Shown here piece after piece: positions 1-11,705 of a DNA stretch of 64,000 nucleotides (position 1 is its first letter; each line of letters opens with the position of its first letter). Below the pieces are notes generated by a model. The model worked only from the letters and a program-made list of their open reading frames with translations. It was not told where the DNA came from and did not search any database. The translations under genes and the position numbers were made by a program. The stretch spans positions 3,968,001 through 4,032,000 of the forward strand of contig NC_039506.1 of the NCBI RefSeq assembly GCF_003672135.1. The letters are read 5' to 3'. The stretch comes from Ooceraea biroi. Its lineage: Eukaryota > Arthropoda > Insecta > Hymenoptera > Formicidae.

Positions 1-1842
1 GTGGTGGTAGTAAATCTTGCGCAACAGTCGGCGACGGTGACTGCACAAAAGATCTATCCCACTTGACTTGGTTATTTTCAGTTGAATGTTGTTGCTGTAC
101 CTGCGTCTTCTGCAGAGCGTTCTCTGGATTATTGGACGCAGGTTGTGCTGCGTTCTGAGTCTGCGTGTCTTTACGATCCCAGCCATGATGATGATGGTGA
201 TCCTCGCTTGGGAACCATTCAGATATCCAGACTGGTTTCCAAATTTTCTTCCATGCCGGTACCCAGATCTGCTTCCAAGCGGGTACCCAGATCTGCTTCC
301 ATGCCTCTTTCCAAGCGAGTTTCTTGTCAGGAATCCACTCCAACTTCTTGTGAGCTTTCCAGACTTGTTTCCAAGCCTCCTTCCATTCAAGTTTCTTATC
401 AGGTACCCAGATCAGTTTCTTAGATGGCTTCCAGATTTGTTTCCACTCTTCCTTCCAAACCAATTTCTTATCTTCTACCCAGATTTGTTTCTTTGCTGGT
501 TTCCAAATTTGTTTCCAAGCCTCCTTCCACTCGAGCTTTTTGTCCGGTATCCAAATCTGCTTTTTCGCTGGCTTCCAGTATTTCTTCCATACTGGCTTCC
601 AGATTAACTTTTTCTTCCAGAGATCGTGACTGGTATATTGCCATCCATGATGATCGGTACCGTGAAAATGCTCACCTGGTATACCGATCTTTACCCACTC
701 GGGGATCCAGAGCTTCTTCCAAGCAGGTACTTGAATTTCTTTCCACGCTGGTACCTGAATCTCTCTCCAAACCGGCTTCCAAATCTTTTTCCACGCGGGC
801 ACTTGAATCTCTTTCCAAGCGGGCACTTGGATTGGTTGCCAAATCGGTTTCCAGATTTTCTTCCAGGCTGGTACTTGTATGTCCTTCCATACTGGCACTT
901 GAATTTCTTTCCACACTGGCTTCCAAATTTTTTTCCAAGCGGGTACTTGAATTTCTTTCCATATCGCTTTTTGTGTCGGCACCCAAATAGGTTTCCAAAT
1001 TTTTTTCCACGCAGGCTTCCAAATTTGTTTTTGGGCCGGTTTCCAAATTTTTTTCCAACCCGGCTTCCAAATTAGTTTTTTCTTCCAATAACCCTCGTCA
1101 TGATGGTCGTGATGATGGTCGTCATGATGATCCTGATAACCGCCATGATGCGCATCGATTCCTCCGCCGATATCACCGCCACTTAAACCATCACCAATAT
1201 CACCGCCACCCAAATGACCTCCTAGATCACCACCACCTGTGTGAAAGTGATTGCCGATATCTCCACCGTCAAAATGACCACCTACGTCACCCCCAAAACC
1301 GCCATAACCGCCACCAGAGTCATCTCCCCATCGTTTTTGCGCTTCTGTACCATATCTATAACATCGATTAAATATACATAGAATTATAATAAAAAATTAT
1401 TATAAAAAAGTCCAATTTTTGAAATAATTATTTAAATCTTTTGTTTTGCACGTATACCAGTGAAAATTCTTTTTCTTAAAATTATCAACTAATTAGATAA
1501 GAATATATTATAGATTTCTAGTTTATTTCTATATTAATTAAAATAAAAATATTGAAAATATTGTAGTAAAATATAAGCTATATAGTAAAATATAAGATAT
1601 AAGATATATAATATACATAAAAAAGTAAAAAAAGAGATAAATTTGGAAGTATATTTATCGCTAAGCATCTTGCAGTTTATGCGCGCAAATTAAATTTTTA
1701 TATATTAAAAGAGACTTATTAAATTCTTTATTAAAGAAAAATGTACGTACGGAATTTGTTGCTGTAAATGCTGCTGTAGTTGCGTTTGATTTACAGCTTT
1801 GCTCGCCACAAGAGCGGTCTGCAGTAGTAGCACTAGTGCAGC
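1..1842 (-). CDS. Secreted Trp/Lys-repeat protein, copy 1 (partial, runs off left edge)
   Basis: Two exons are visible: 1751-1842 and 1-1355, joined in phase (acceptor TATAG at 1356-1360, donor GTACGT at 1745-1750). The first encodes most of a signal peptide (AALVLLLQTALVASKAV) and a Gln-rich stretch. The initiator exon further upstream was not found. After the splice comes a Gly/Asp/His-rich region (repeats like GGHLGGGDIG, then DHHDDHHHDHHDEGYW). Dozens of short Trp/Lys units follow, of the types WKKIWKP, WKEIQVPAW and KKQIWIPDKKLEW. A non-repetitive core near 590-715 reads GIPGEH, DHHGWQYTSH, then the Trp units resume. The frame is open to base 1 after a less repetitive Gln-rich tail (KTQVQQQHS). 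Copy 2 at 11706-13423 has the same order. By analogy with insect cuticle and other extracellular matrix proteins this is probably a secreted structural protein. I do not recognise a named family, and the function is inference. Confidence 0.8.
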
Positions 1843-2640
1843 CTATAAATAATACAATAATTAAAAATTTACTCTTAATAAAATAAATCTTGAAAAAATC
1901 TATGTATGTAAAAATCAGGACAAAAAACTAAAAATTAAAAAAAGAACTAACATAGACTTTATAAAAAATTAGTAGCGGTTGATAATTAATCAATGTTATT
2001 AGTAACAATAACTAGTAATTAATAATAAAAAACTTATATTGATTAAAATAGTATAATCATTGTTATGTAACAATAAACTTTCATAAATAAAACTTGAAAG
2101 TTTTGATATATAGATATTGATAGATGTGCGTAAGGAAATATCCAATACCTCCCCCCAAATTCTAATTTTTAAATTCAAAATATGAAACAAGTATAAATAT
2201 AATTATTTCTAAATCTAAGAAAGAGAGAAAACCAGAAGAAAAAAAAAGAAAAAACTATAAATTCATAGAATGTATACTATATAGCCAAGTAGTATATAAA
2301 ATTATGAATCTCCACGCAAATGGTAAATTCAGATGTTCATTACCACTATATCGGCGCATGTTTACGGCAGATTTCTCTTTACTAAACCGCGTTGTAACGG
2401 TACTTATAATGATACGAAACGATATATTGTAGCGCGGTTAAATTAAGCTAATGAAGTAACACGGAATTAATAACATCCGGAATATACTCGAAACGGTAAC
2501 AGTTTTGCCTCGCCCAAGCACCGTGCTCGTTCAGTTCGGAAAACGGCAGGTACATGATTTCAGCAAGGAATCATGATTGAGAAAGAGCATCTCTCTCGTT
2601 CGTGACCGTGAATCAATCAATCTAACACACTCAATTTAAT
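1843..2640. other. AT-rich upstream region of copy 1
   Basis: This stretch should contain the first intron, the initiator exon and the promoter of the minus-strand gene at 1-1842. I could not find an ATG exon that ends in phase 0 before a clear donor. The only open frame of note (1999-2190) is low-complexity and has no support. Confidence 0.4.
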
Positions 2641-3300
2641 CCACGCAACGCGCAAGATGGACAGCAACCCCGGTGGTACACCGTGCTCGCGCGACGACGA
2701 CGACGACGACGACGATGGTGTCGACAGTAATCAATATAATCAATAGAAAAAAAAATGAAACGGAACAGAACTGACCGCGCATCCCGGGCGAATCCTCATA
2801 TTTGTGCCGCAGTGCCGCCCGTTGGGCTCGGGCCGCGTACTCTTGTTCCCGGACGCAGGAAAACGTAGTTTACTTCGTCCAATCACCGGAACGCCGTAGT
2901 TATATAGGCGCGTATCCTCCCCCGAGGGTATCGTTTCTCAGGAACTTCGCGGTCAGGAACGATAGCTCGTCGGCGGTGGTGGCGGGCCGTCGCCGACGGA
3001 GAGGTGGAAATCGGGCAGTTCCTGGGGGGGAAGGTGGTGGCAGTGACATTGCCGATTTGGGTCCGGACCTCCTGCGAACAGGCCCTCTCCTTCCGTTTCT
3101 TCAGCCTCTCCCCTTCTTCCTCTTCCTCCACTTCCGACCCCCGGTGAGCCCGGGTCTCCGCGGGAGCCGGCCGTATCATCGTTCGGTGAAAGTGATCAAG
3201 AGCACGATCCGGTTGAGCGAGTAGAACAGCTTCGACCTCCAGTTATTCACGTGCGTATGTTTCAACGGTGAAGTTCAAGCCTGCAAGGTTAGGCGGCAAG
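2641..3300. other. GC-rich island with open frames on both strands
   Basis: Base composition changes abruptly here from AT-rich to GC-rich. A (CGA)n microsatellite lies at about 2692-2714. Frames are open on the plus strand (2802-3224) and the minus strand (2883-3179), but the peptides are Arg/Glu/Pro-rich and look like nothing I know. A short minus-strand frame near 3170-3245 (ending FYSLNRIVLLITFTER then stop) is membrane-like, but it has no start or convincing splice sites. The island could be a promoter or first exon, but no gene is claimed. Confidence 0.35.
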
Positions 3301-5336
3301 GTTATACATCTGTATTTTAGACTATACCGAAGGGAGGAAGAACAATAGACATGTTTGTTCGGTGAAGAATGCTCGATGTCTTCTTCTAGACTCTTGAAGC
3401 AATAATAGGTACTTCTCATTGTTTGGAACCCATTCGAATTGTTAGTCTTATAAAGATGAATGGTACAAGTACAGTTCCTTGAAATTTATTGCTCAGCAGC
3501 TGATTAAGGAATCTAGAAAGTCAGCCAAATTTAAAGTTTTCTTCTCTATCTTAATCCTATTCTTTAATTCTGTTCCGGTTCCACTGCGGTACCCCGTTCT
3601 GCTCTATTTTCTCTTAAATCTTTATAAATGTGTGGTACTACGTCTACAAAGATATTCTCAATTAATTCTTCTGGATACTAAATGTTTTTTATAATATTTA
3701 AGTTTTTACAAATTTTGCGACTTGCGAAAATAATAATAATTGATTAAAGAATGTAGAAGAAATTTAAAGATTCCAATACACACTTGTTATTTGTATAATT
3801 CAATATTTTTAACATTTGCACGTTAATTGTTAATTGTAGTAATAATAGCTTAAAATAAGACACATTATTTGATTAACATATGGTATGGCAAGATTCATGG
3901 ATAATCTTCAAGTTTCCGCTAGACTTGATCGCTCTGTTTTACGCAAAATTTACGACTGTGCGATTTTTTTGCAATGATGTTCTCGGCATCATGAGAGAAA
4001 GTGCACTCAGAATGGTATACCATATACCGATGTGCAAATGCTTTTCCGTTTTTTATCGTGAAGACAATAAACAAGCAGGAAAACTAGGTGCATTCTTGTG
4101 AAATTCTTCGGTGATACTTTCAGTGAATGCGCTTGCACTCTCGTTTGCAAGAAAATATATCGAGGGTAACAGGAAGGAGCTTTCAAAAGCAACGTCGGAA
4201 ATCTGAAGGTGCAGTGATTTGTATAATGATTAGCGATGGATGTTAAACCGCGTTAAGTGCGTATATTCGTTTAACACGTCGTGTCAGACAGGATAGATTC
4301 GCGGATGAAAGTGAATTCTCTTGCTCGCATCGTACGCTAGAGAGTTGTGCGTCTCCCATGAAACTCAGCTCGAGACGCATGTTCTCGCTATTCCGGTTCA
4401 CAGTAAATCACTCATGGTTACTTGCGACTGCTCCAGATTTTCGACTCGCAACACGAAAGCAATCCGGATACGCCAGAAGCGTTTAATCGTACTACCTAGG
4501 ATATTCGTTTTTAGTTAGTAATACATATATACATACGTGTGTGTTTAATTGGATATAGTTATATACAAAAAAAGAAATTTATTAATATTAAACTAATATT
4601 ATCTTATTCTAAACATAAAGGTTTTGTTTTTTAATATAATATGTATTTTTTATTGTTTTTAATATCTTGGCATTTTACTTGTTGTACGGGTACTTCAATA
4701 GAATGTTCTGAGAGATCTGTATCTCAAAGCTCGAAACATTTAGAAAGCAAAACCGTACATATCAGTCGAAATGTTGAACAGGATGAGTGTAAATGAGAAT
4801 TTCTACTGGCCCCAATCTTCTATTTACAGTCGCGCCTTAGGATTTTTCAAATATTACTTTGAAGACAAAAGACAGTTTAGATTCATCCTGAGGTGAGTCT
4901 CGGCAAAAGTCTTACGACATGACGTCCCATTAGATATTGTTATGTAACGTAGAACAACTTAAAAGTTGTCAGTTACGAATATTTCAGTAAAAGTCATTTG
5001 ACATCTAAAATAATAAGAAATAATTTCATTTATAATTATTTACATCCATATTCTTTGATCTCAAAATATTTTTAAATTCAAGTTGATATATGAAAATTTC
5101 TCTCTCTAAAATACAAATTATGAATTATGATTATATTATTAGGTTACAACATACATTAAAAAACCAAGATAAACATATGTTACAAATAATAATATTATAT
5201 ATAAAAATAAATGTAAATTATCTTTTGAATCTATTATTTATATATCAATAATATATAATAATAGCTATAATGCTTGCAAAAGATTAAAGTTATGAAAAGA
5301 CTGAATTCTGGATAGCGACGTGACAAAAAGCGATCT
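3301..5336. other. Non-coding AT-rich spacer
   Basis: No gene is supported. The few frames of 61-73 codons lack recognisable motifs and coherent splice signals. A TGAAAGTG octamer lies at 4306-4313, in a small GC-richer patch. Confidence 0.5.
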
Positions 5337-5472
5337 GGGCATCTATCACGTAACTTTTCCCCTAGGATGGAAAATGAAAAATGAAAATTTCCTGCATCTC
5401 AGCAGCAAAGTTCACGCGAAATTTTCATTTTTCATTTTCCATTCTAGGGGAAAAGTTACGTGATAGATGCCC
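5337..5472. repeat. Long near-perfect hairpin (foldback repeat)
   Basis: The arms at about 5337-5391 and 5418-5472 are inverted copies with a single visible mismatch (GGATGG against GAATGG), around a loop of about 26 bp. The left arm starts GGGCATCTATCACG and the right arm ends CGTGATAGATGCCC. No coding capacity. It is probably a small foldback mobile element; an RNA hairpin precursor is possible. Confidence 0.8.
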
Positions 5473-6368
5473 TGTATCTGTAACTGTAACTTCGCGGGTG
5501 AAAAGTCATGTTGCGATAGTTCTAAAACTACGAATGAAGTCGAGAATTCGTAATGTCGTTGCGTCCTAACTTGCGCTAACTATAAAAAGATATGTTACAT
5601 AATTCTTCAGTCGGACGGTCAAATTCGTCTTCACTCATTGTTAATTAAAATGTTGAGCATGATTCTGTCGATTGTACTAAGGCATTGCTAATCTGTCGCG
5701 TATTAATTTCTCTTTCAGTTAGCTCTCTTACATTTTAATATAGTAATCTATACTCTCTTTCGTATATTTAATTTTAATATCGTAGTTAGAAATAAAAAAT
5801 TAATTAATTTCAATACAAATGTATGCAATTATAAACATACTTAAAAGATAATAGAACATATTTGATAACCTATTTTTATTAATATTACTTTGTATGTGTA
5901 TTTGTTATTATTGTTAATATTAAACTAATATAAAGTCATAAACTATAATATCAAAATTTTACAATCTTTACACTTTGAACACTTGTAAACTAAAACCATT
6001 ATAAAGTACTTTCACTATAAGGTAATCTGCAATAAAGTTTTTCTGTTTATGTTATATAACAATCATTAATCTCACTTATTTAAGCATCTGGGAAGCCCGA
6101 TCTGAGAAAGAGGATGTGAAATACAAAGATTAGACTATTCGTACAAAAGTGCAGAGTCCGGCTCTTACATCACATATAGTCGGCCATTTAGCACTTTCAC
6201 CAAACTCTCTTACGCCTACATTGAAACGACCGGATGTTGGATTCGTATTCATCTTTATTTGAAATGCGCGTCATTATCTAATGATTATTTGTGTGTTTGA
6301 TAAAGGAATAAAAGTAAGAAATAAAATTATTTTTATTAGATAATTTAAACTAATATACTAATAATAAT
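5473..6368. other. Non-coding AT-rich spacer
   Basis: No coding exon recognised. A CACTTTCA octamer (reverse of TGAAAGTG) lies at 6192-6199 in a GC-richer patch. Confidence 0.5.
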
Positions 6369-7021
6369 AAAAAGTTCTAGCCCTTAGCAATTTTTTCTTT
6401 TCCGAGAAGTTCTGAGTTGTTCATATCATTATTTCTTATATTGCCTAGAGTTCTCTGCTATTAAAAATACTGTAAATTCAGAAATGAAAAAGTTCTAGCC
6501 GTTACAAATTTTTTCTTTTCCGAAAAGTTCTGAGTTGTTCATATCATTATTTCTTATATTGCCTAGAGTTCTCTGCTATTGAAAATACTGTAAATTCAGA
6601 AATGAAAAAGTTCTAGCCGTTACAAATTTTTTCTTTTCCGAAAAGTTCTGAGTTGTTTATATCATTATTTCTTATATTGCCCAGAGTTCTCTGCTATTGA
6701 AAATACCGTAAATTCAGAAATGAAAAAGTTCTAGCCCTTAGCAATTTTAGCCTTCAGTGACCTTGAATGATTTTGACCCGTAGATCAATGTGCGCATCTT
6801 CAAACGCTCTACTAGATGGTACGTAAAAAACATATCATACCATTTAAAAAAACGAAGTTCCTTCATATGACCTCTACGCGTCCACCTAATAAAAAACTAT
6901 TTAGAACAAATTATGTGTCCCTCGAAACCATGCAAGTTTGGTCTGACACATTTTTTTCTATCACCAATAACAGCCGAGATATTCAGGTGGCCTGTTTTAG
7001 GTGCCTCACCCCTGTATATGT
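6369..7021. repeat. Dispersed repeat with 119-bp tandem array, copy A
   Basis: Three tandem units of about 119-120 bp begin near 6370, 6486 and 6606. Each starts AAAGTTCTAGCC and contains GAGAAGTTCTGAGTTGTT and TTGCCTAGAGTTC. A partial fourth unit starts near 6725. A unique 3' segment follows (about 6739-7018), containing TGCGCATCTTCAAACGC and ending TTTTAGGTGCCTCACCCC. The same arrangement recurs at about 46380-47277. The frame at 6816-7025 lies inside the repeat and is not treated as a gene. Confidence 0.85.
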
Positions 7022-10000
7022 CTAACAGAATATTTACTTTTTTCTAATTTGCAATTAAAGTAAATTTATCGCATTTACTTTATTTTGAAATATATCTTCA
7101 TTTCGCAAGTGAATTATACTTACGTAAATAATCAAGTCAAACTTGATAACGACGCGGAAGTAGTCAAGACTATGATCTTAAACATATATTCGTCTTATTC
7201 ACGATAAGTAAAGTTTGCGTACGATATGACAGCATTGATGATATGATGATATGATAATATGATGATCATAAAAAAAGAGTAAAACACGATACTGTACTCT
7301 TCTAATAAAGATGAATGTATTTATATGCTCACGACTGCGAAATTATATATAATCATATAAAGTAGTTGCTCGGTTAAATAACGTCCTAATACTTAAATTG
7401 AAAAATGTTTATTCGTCATGCAATAGAGCCAACGAGTTGGAAAACCGATCAAAGAGAATCACTTTCACGTGTTGCATTTCAGAAAACGGGATATCCTGAT
7501 TGGTAGAACATTAAAAATTGTTCTGGCACCTGCCACAAGTGCGGAGACTTGCGGCCCTGTCCGATGAGACGGAGAAACGTGCTGCAAGAGCAGGTTTGCG
7601 ACCCGCAAACGACCTTCCGTGGTACTTGACGAATGAGTAGAGAGTTACGGGTGCATCGTTCGCTCAAGCGATGCACTTAAGACGAGCTTGATTCGAAAGT
7701 GAAATTCGCCTTGACTCTGCGATCAGCGACGGATCCTATCTAGGTGAAATTTCTGCGCATCGTATGAAGTAAGTATTTATTCGACCAATGTTTGTAAAAC
7801 GATGTTTATTTGGCATTTTATTATATTTTAGAAACTATAATATTATGTGCTATGAAAGATTGCAAAAGATATATAAAAATAATAAAAATAATACTTTCAG
7901 AGTCTGCAATGTTTTAATAAATATGTCTTCTGTAATTCTATACTTTTACATAGGATAAATTTTGAAACGTGAATTTTCAACTTTTTCTTTTGTAAAACGC
8001 GTAAATATGTATTTGGTGCTCATTAAAACCCATAATTGATAAGATAATGATACGTTTTCTGTGAAGTAAATAGTACGGCAAGATCCGTAAACTTATCTAA
8101 GAAAGTTTTTAAAAGAAAATTACGAGTTGTAAATTATAATTGCTGGTAATTTCGAATTACCGTAAAAAGAATTTATTTGGAGCTCTACCGTACCCGTTAT
8201 GGGTTAATACGACATCAATGGTATTACGAATGGGAAAAACGTACGCAGGTAATGGTTGCTTACGAAACTGATCATTAAGCATGTAATTTCACCTAGATAA
8301 CGCTTCGTTGATCACAGATTTAAACGAATTTCACTTTCCAAGCGATATGTTGTATTGTAGGCACGTAGGCACGCCTGGCAATTATCCGTGACGTTACGTG
8401 AAAGTGTTCGATTTATGTCATATTTTATAGATTATTAGCTCATTTGATTTTCAGAGTACCACTGGTAGATGACTAATATCTATACTGTCGAGAGCCGGTT
8501 GAAATAAGGTCAAGTTCAATACATTAAGCTCAAGGTCTGACACATCGAGATTAAGATGTTTCCTGAAATACGTAGCAAATTACAAAAAACCTGGTCGGAC
8601 AACTTCCCAAACTGGTTCGTCCAAATTAAAACAGAATAAGGTAGTATTTGAATTTCATATAGATTATTTCATGTAGTGGCGTATCGTCGTGTGTTCCCCG
8701 TCATGTTCAAGTTAAGTATTACATTTACTTGATTTATCGTACACGTGACTAATACTAGCATGTATGTAGAAGAAAATTTATGAATCCATTAAACCGATAT
8801 GAATCTTCCTGGACACATTTCTACCACATGAAAGTTTTGTCATTGCTCTTAGTGATCGTGAAAATGTTTTATTAAAGCAAACTGTTATTTTACGAACTGC
8901 AAAGAATTTTAATCGTAGGATTGTCACTATTTACATTTACTACTGTATTTATGATTCAATTTCGCTCTCATCGTGACTGCTAACTTGTGTTTCGCTAGTT
9001 CAGTGTGACCATGGCCCCTTTAGGCCTCTTTGTAAGTTTAATTTTTTTGTTTATTTGATTCTTTGTTTGGCTGATCGGCATTTTCAACTACCTGATTGTA
9101 ATTATTGATGCATAATGAATATAAATAAAAAAATTGTTAGGAAATTGAAATTTTGCCGACTTTGGGCACCACTGTGCATCAAGCGTGCTCTGTCACACGC
9201 AGTGCGACCGCGTGATATATATCTGCTGGGACTTGCATGAGCACTTTCACTCTCCGAACGGATCTTGCGAATCCGTTAACCAGAGCTTTTCCTCAAGCTT
9301 AAGTCGCGTCATTACATGCTAATGGCTTGGGAGAATCTGCTCGAGGCTTCTTCCGACAGAGCCGGGCGAAAGGCTCGAAAGCGATTTTTTTGTCCAGATG
9401 AGGAAGAGAGAGAGAGAAAGAGAAAGAGAGGGACTACTGGAACGTTTGTAATTAAGGTCGAGGTAATGAGGAAGGTAAGATCACAAGAACCGTACGCATC
9501 TTCGCGTACACTGATTTCAACTATTGTTTCGGTGTCTCTACAGCGTCTCACTTTTACTTTTTATTAGATAATTGCACTCTTGTTAGGTTTCCGCGGAAGG
9601 CACCGAAAATGGATGATTTTTCTGTGTAGTATATTATTAGATAAACACAGGATATTCCTTATTAAGCATACTTTCTTTCAACTATGATCATGTTTCTTTA
9701 ACCAATTTTCTTGGCTATTACTTGGTAAAAATATTAGACTTTAATTAATAGTGTAACTTTGCATATATTTAATGCGTATATTATATATACTAGATACACT
9801 TTTTGTAATTAAAGCAGTCTTGAGTTTTGTACTTTATTTTTAATTTTTTTATGAAATGCTTTTATTCACTTTTGTAATGTTATAACAAAAATGGAATCAG
9901 TTGATCAATTATGCTTATCTTTGAAGTGAAATCTTCCGTTGGTAATATCTTTTTGTGTATCCATTAGGATTTGTATAAATCATTAAACCGTGTGAGATTA

Positions 10001-11600
10001 GAAAACGTATAGAAGACCATTTTCGGTCGGTATCTCCATGTAGTTTGATTACAACCTCTTTTTTATAGCCTTTCGTATCGCCTCCACACTTGTTGCAGGA
10101 GAAAGTAAAGGTCGTAAGTTCGTCTTGCGACCCTCAAGACCCTGAGACATGCTTGCTCACTCGATTCTCATCTTATCCTTAGAAAGCATCATGTCCCTCC
10201 CCCTCTCTTTGGTCTCATCTTTTTGCTTGATTTCTACCTGCTGGATATAGCTTCATATAAAAGTTATAATACTTTCATCTAATATGAGTTAATGGCAGCA
10301 TGGATGAGTGATTTTTATTCACGGACGATATCTTAATTAATGTTCGGGAAGACAAATAAGCAGTTTTAATGATTAATGAGTTGCAATCAACAGTCCTTTA
10401 ACAGAAAATTATAGTTGTCTTTTACTGCCAAATTTATTTCTCGATATCTATATGTTTAGATGTTCCTTTAGCAATCTCATGTTTTACTATGTAATTTAAC
10501 TAAATTTAATGTTAACCATAAATTATAAAAGTGATAAAGTAAAAGATATAAACTACTGAGCAATTTTAATGTTTATCTTCTTTTTCTTATTGAAAAATGT
10601 ATTACAAAATAAATTATTTTAAATATGATTTTTAGTTTATAAAACTTTATCGTGTAAAAATAAAATCTTTATATTGAAATAAATTGCTTTCTTAGCTCAG
10701 TATTAAAGATTACGAAAAAAGGACATAATTATTGAAATGCAAAGGAGATTAGATATTAAGTGATATCACAATATGTATATATGTAAAAAATTATTTATTA
10801 TTTACGTATAAAAAGTATTAACATATATGCACGCATCCCGATAATCAAACGATATTTACAAAGGAAGAACTAATTACATATAATATTAATAATATATATG
10901 TGGCTATCCTGAGGCTTGATAAATCATCTATTGACATATAAAGTTGAAAGTTTTTGTTATAAACGATATATGAAAGATGGACAAGGAAAAAATATTATTC
11001 TTCCTGCAATTTTTATTCCGAGATTGACTCTTCATTCCTCGGATTAAAAGAAAGCAAGTTAGATATTGAACAATTTAAAATAATAAAGCTTTCCTCTAAT
11101 GCAGATGACATGTAGATTATAATATCTTCGAATGAATAAGTGATAAACGTTCCCTTAAATTGTTTTGAAGTTTGACAAATTAATAGTTGAAAAAAAAGGT
11201 ACGTTATTACAAATTCATTTGATGAACGATTCATTCATATTCATTTATTAGCATGCATCTTGCTTTCTCAAGATATATTCTACGTAGATAATATTTTGAT
11301 GTACAACTATTTCTGTTTCTCATGCGATATTTTACGAAGAACCATCGAGTTTGAAAAATATGCAACGTGTCATCGAAATAATCAATTGCAAATTTTCATC
11401 ATTCACTCTCGTGCATATCTCATCGTTGCGATGCTTTCTAATCGTTAGTTACAAGCTTTTCCTTCTTTGTGCGCTATACGTCTACTGGTCAGTCCTCCCT
11501 GTTTTCTTCTCTATAGATGCATATCTATTTCTGAAGAATTGTTATTATTGTAATTTATACAGTTTGATCAGCTTTGTTAACAGCTCATGTTGACAATTAA
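7022..11600. other. Long non-coding spacer
   Basis: No gene is supported. TGAAAGTG or its complement occurs at 7460-7467, 8399-8406 and 9242-9249. A mini-exon-like sequence at about 9010-9031 (ATG, six codons, then GTAAGT) has no convincing partner exon. The frames at 9312-9567 exist on both strands around a (GA)-rich tract and are not credible. Confidence 0.45.
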
Positions 11601-11705
11601 CATTTTAGATTGATTTTTTTATATATAGGCTGTATATGTGGATATTACGAAAAAAACACAGAAGCAAAATCGAGTCGACCGAACATGGTCCTCGATGATG
11701 ATAAT

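Noticed and set aside
82..1088. Four overlapping frames at 82-1088
   Set aside because: All are other-frame or antisense readings of the Trp/Lys exon of copy 1.
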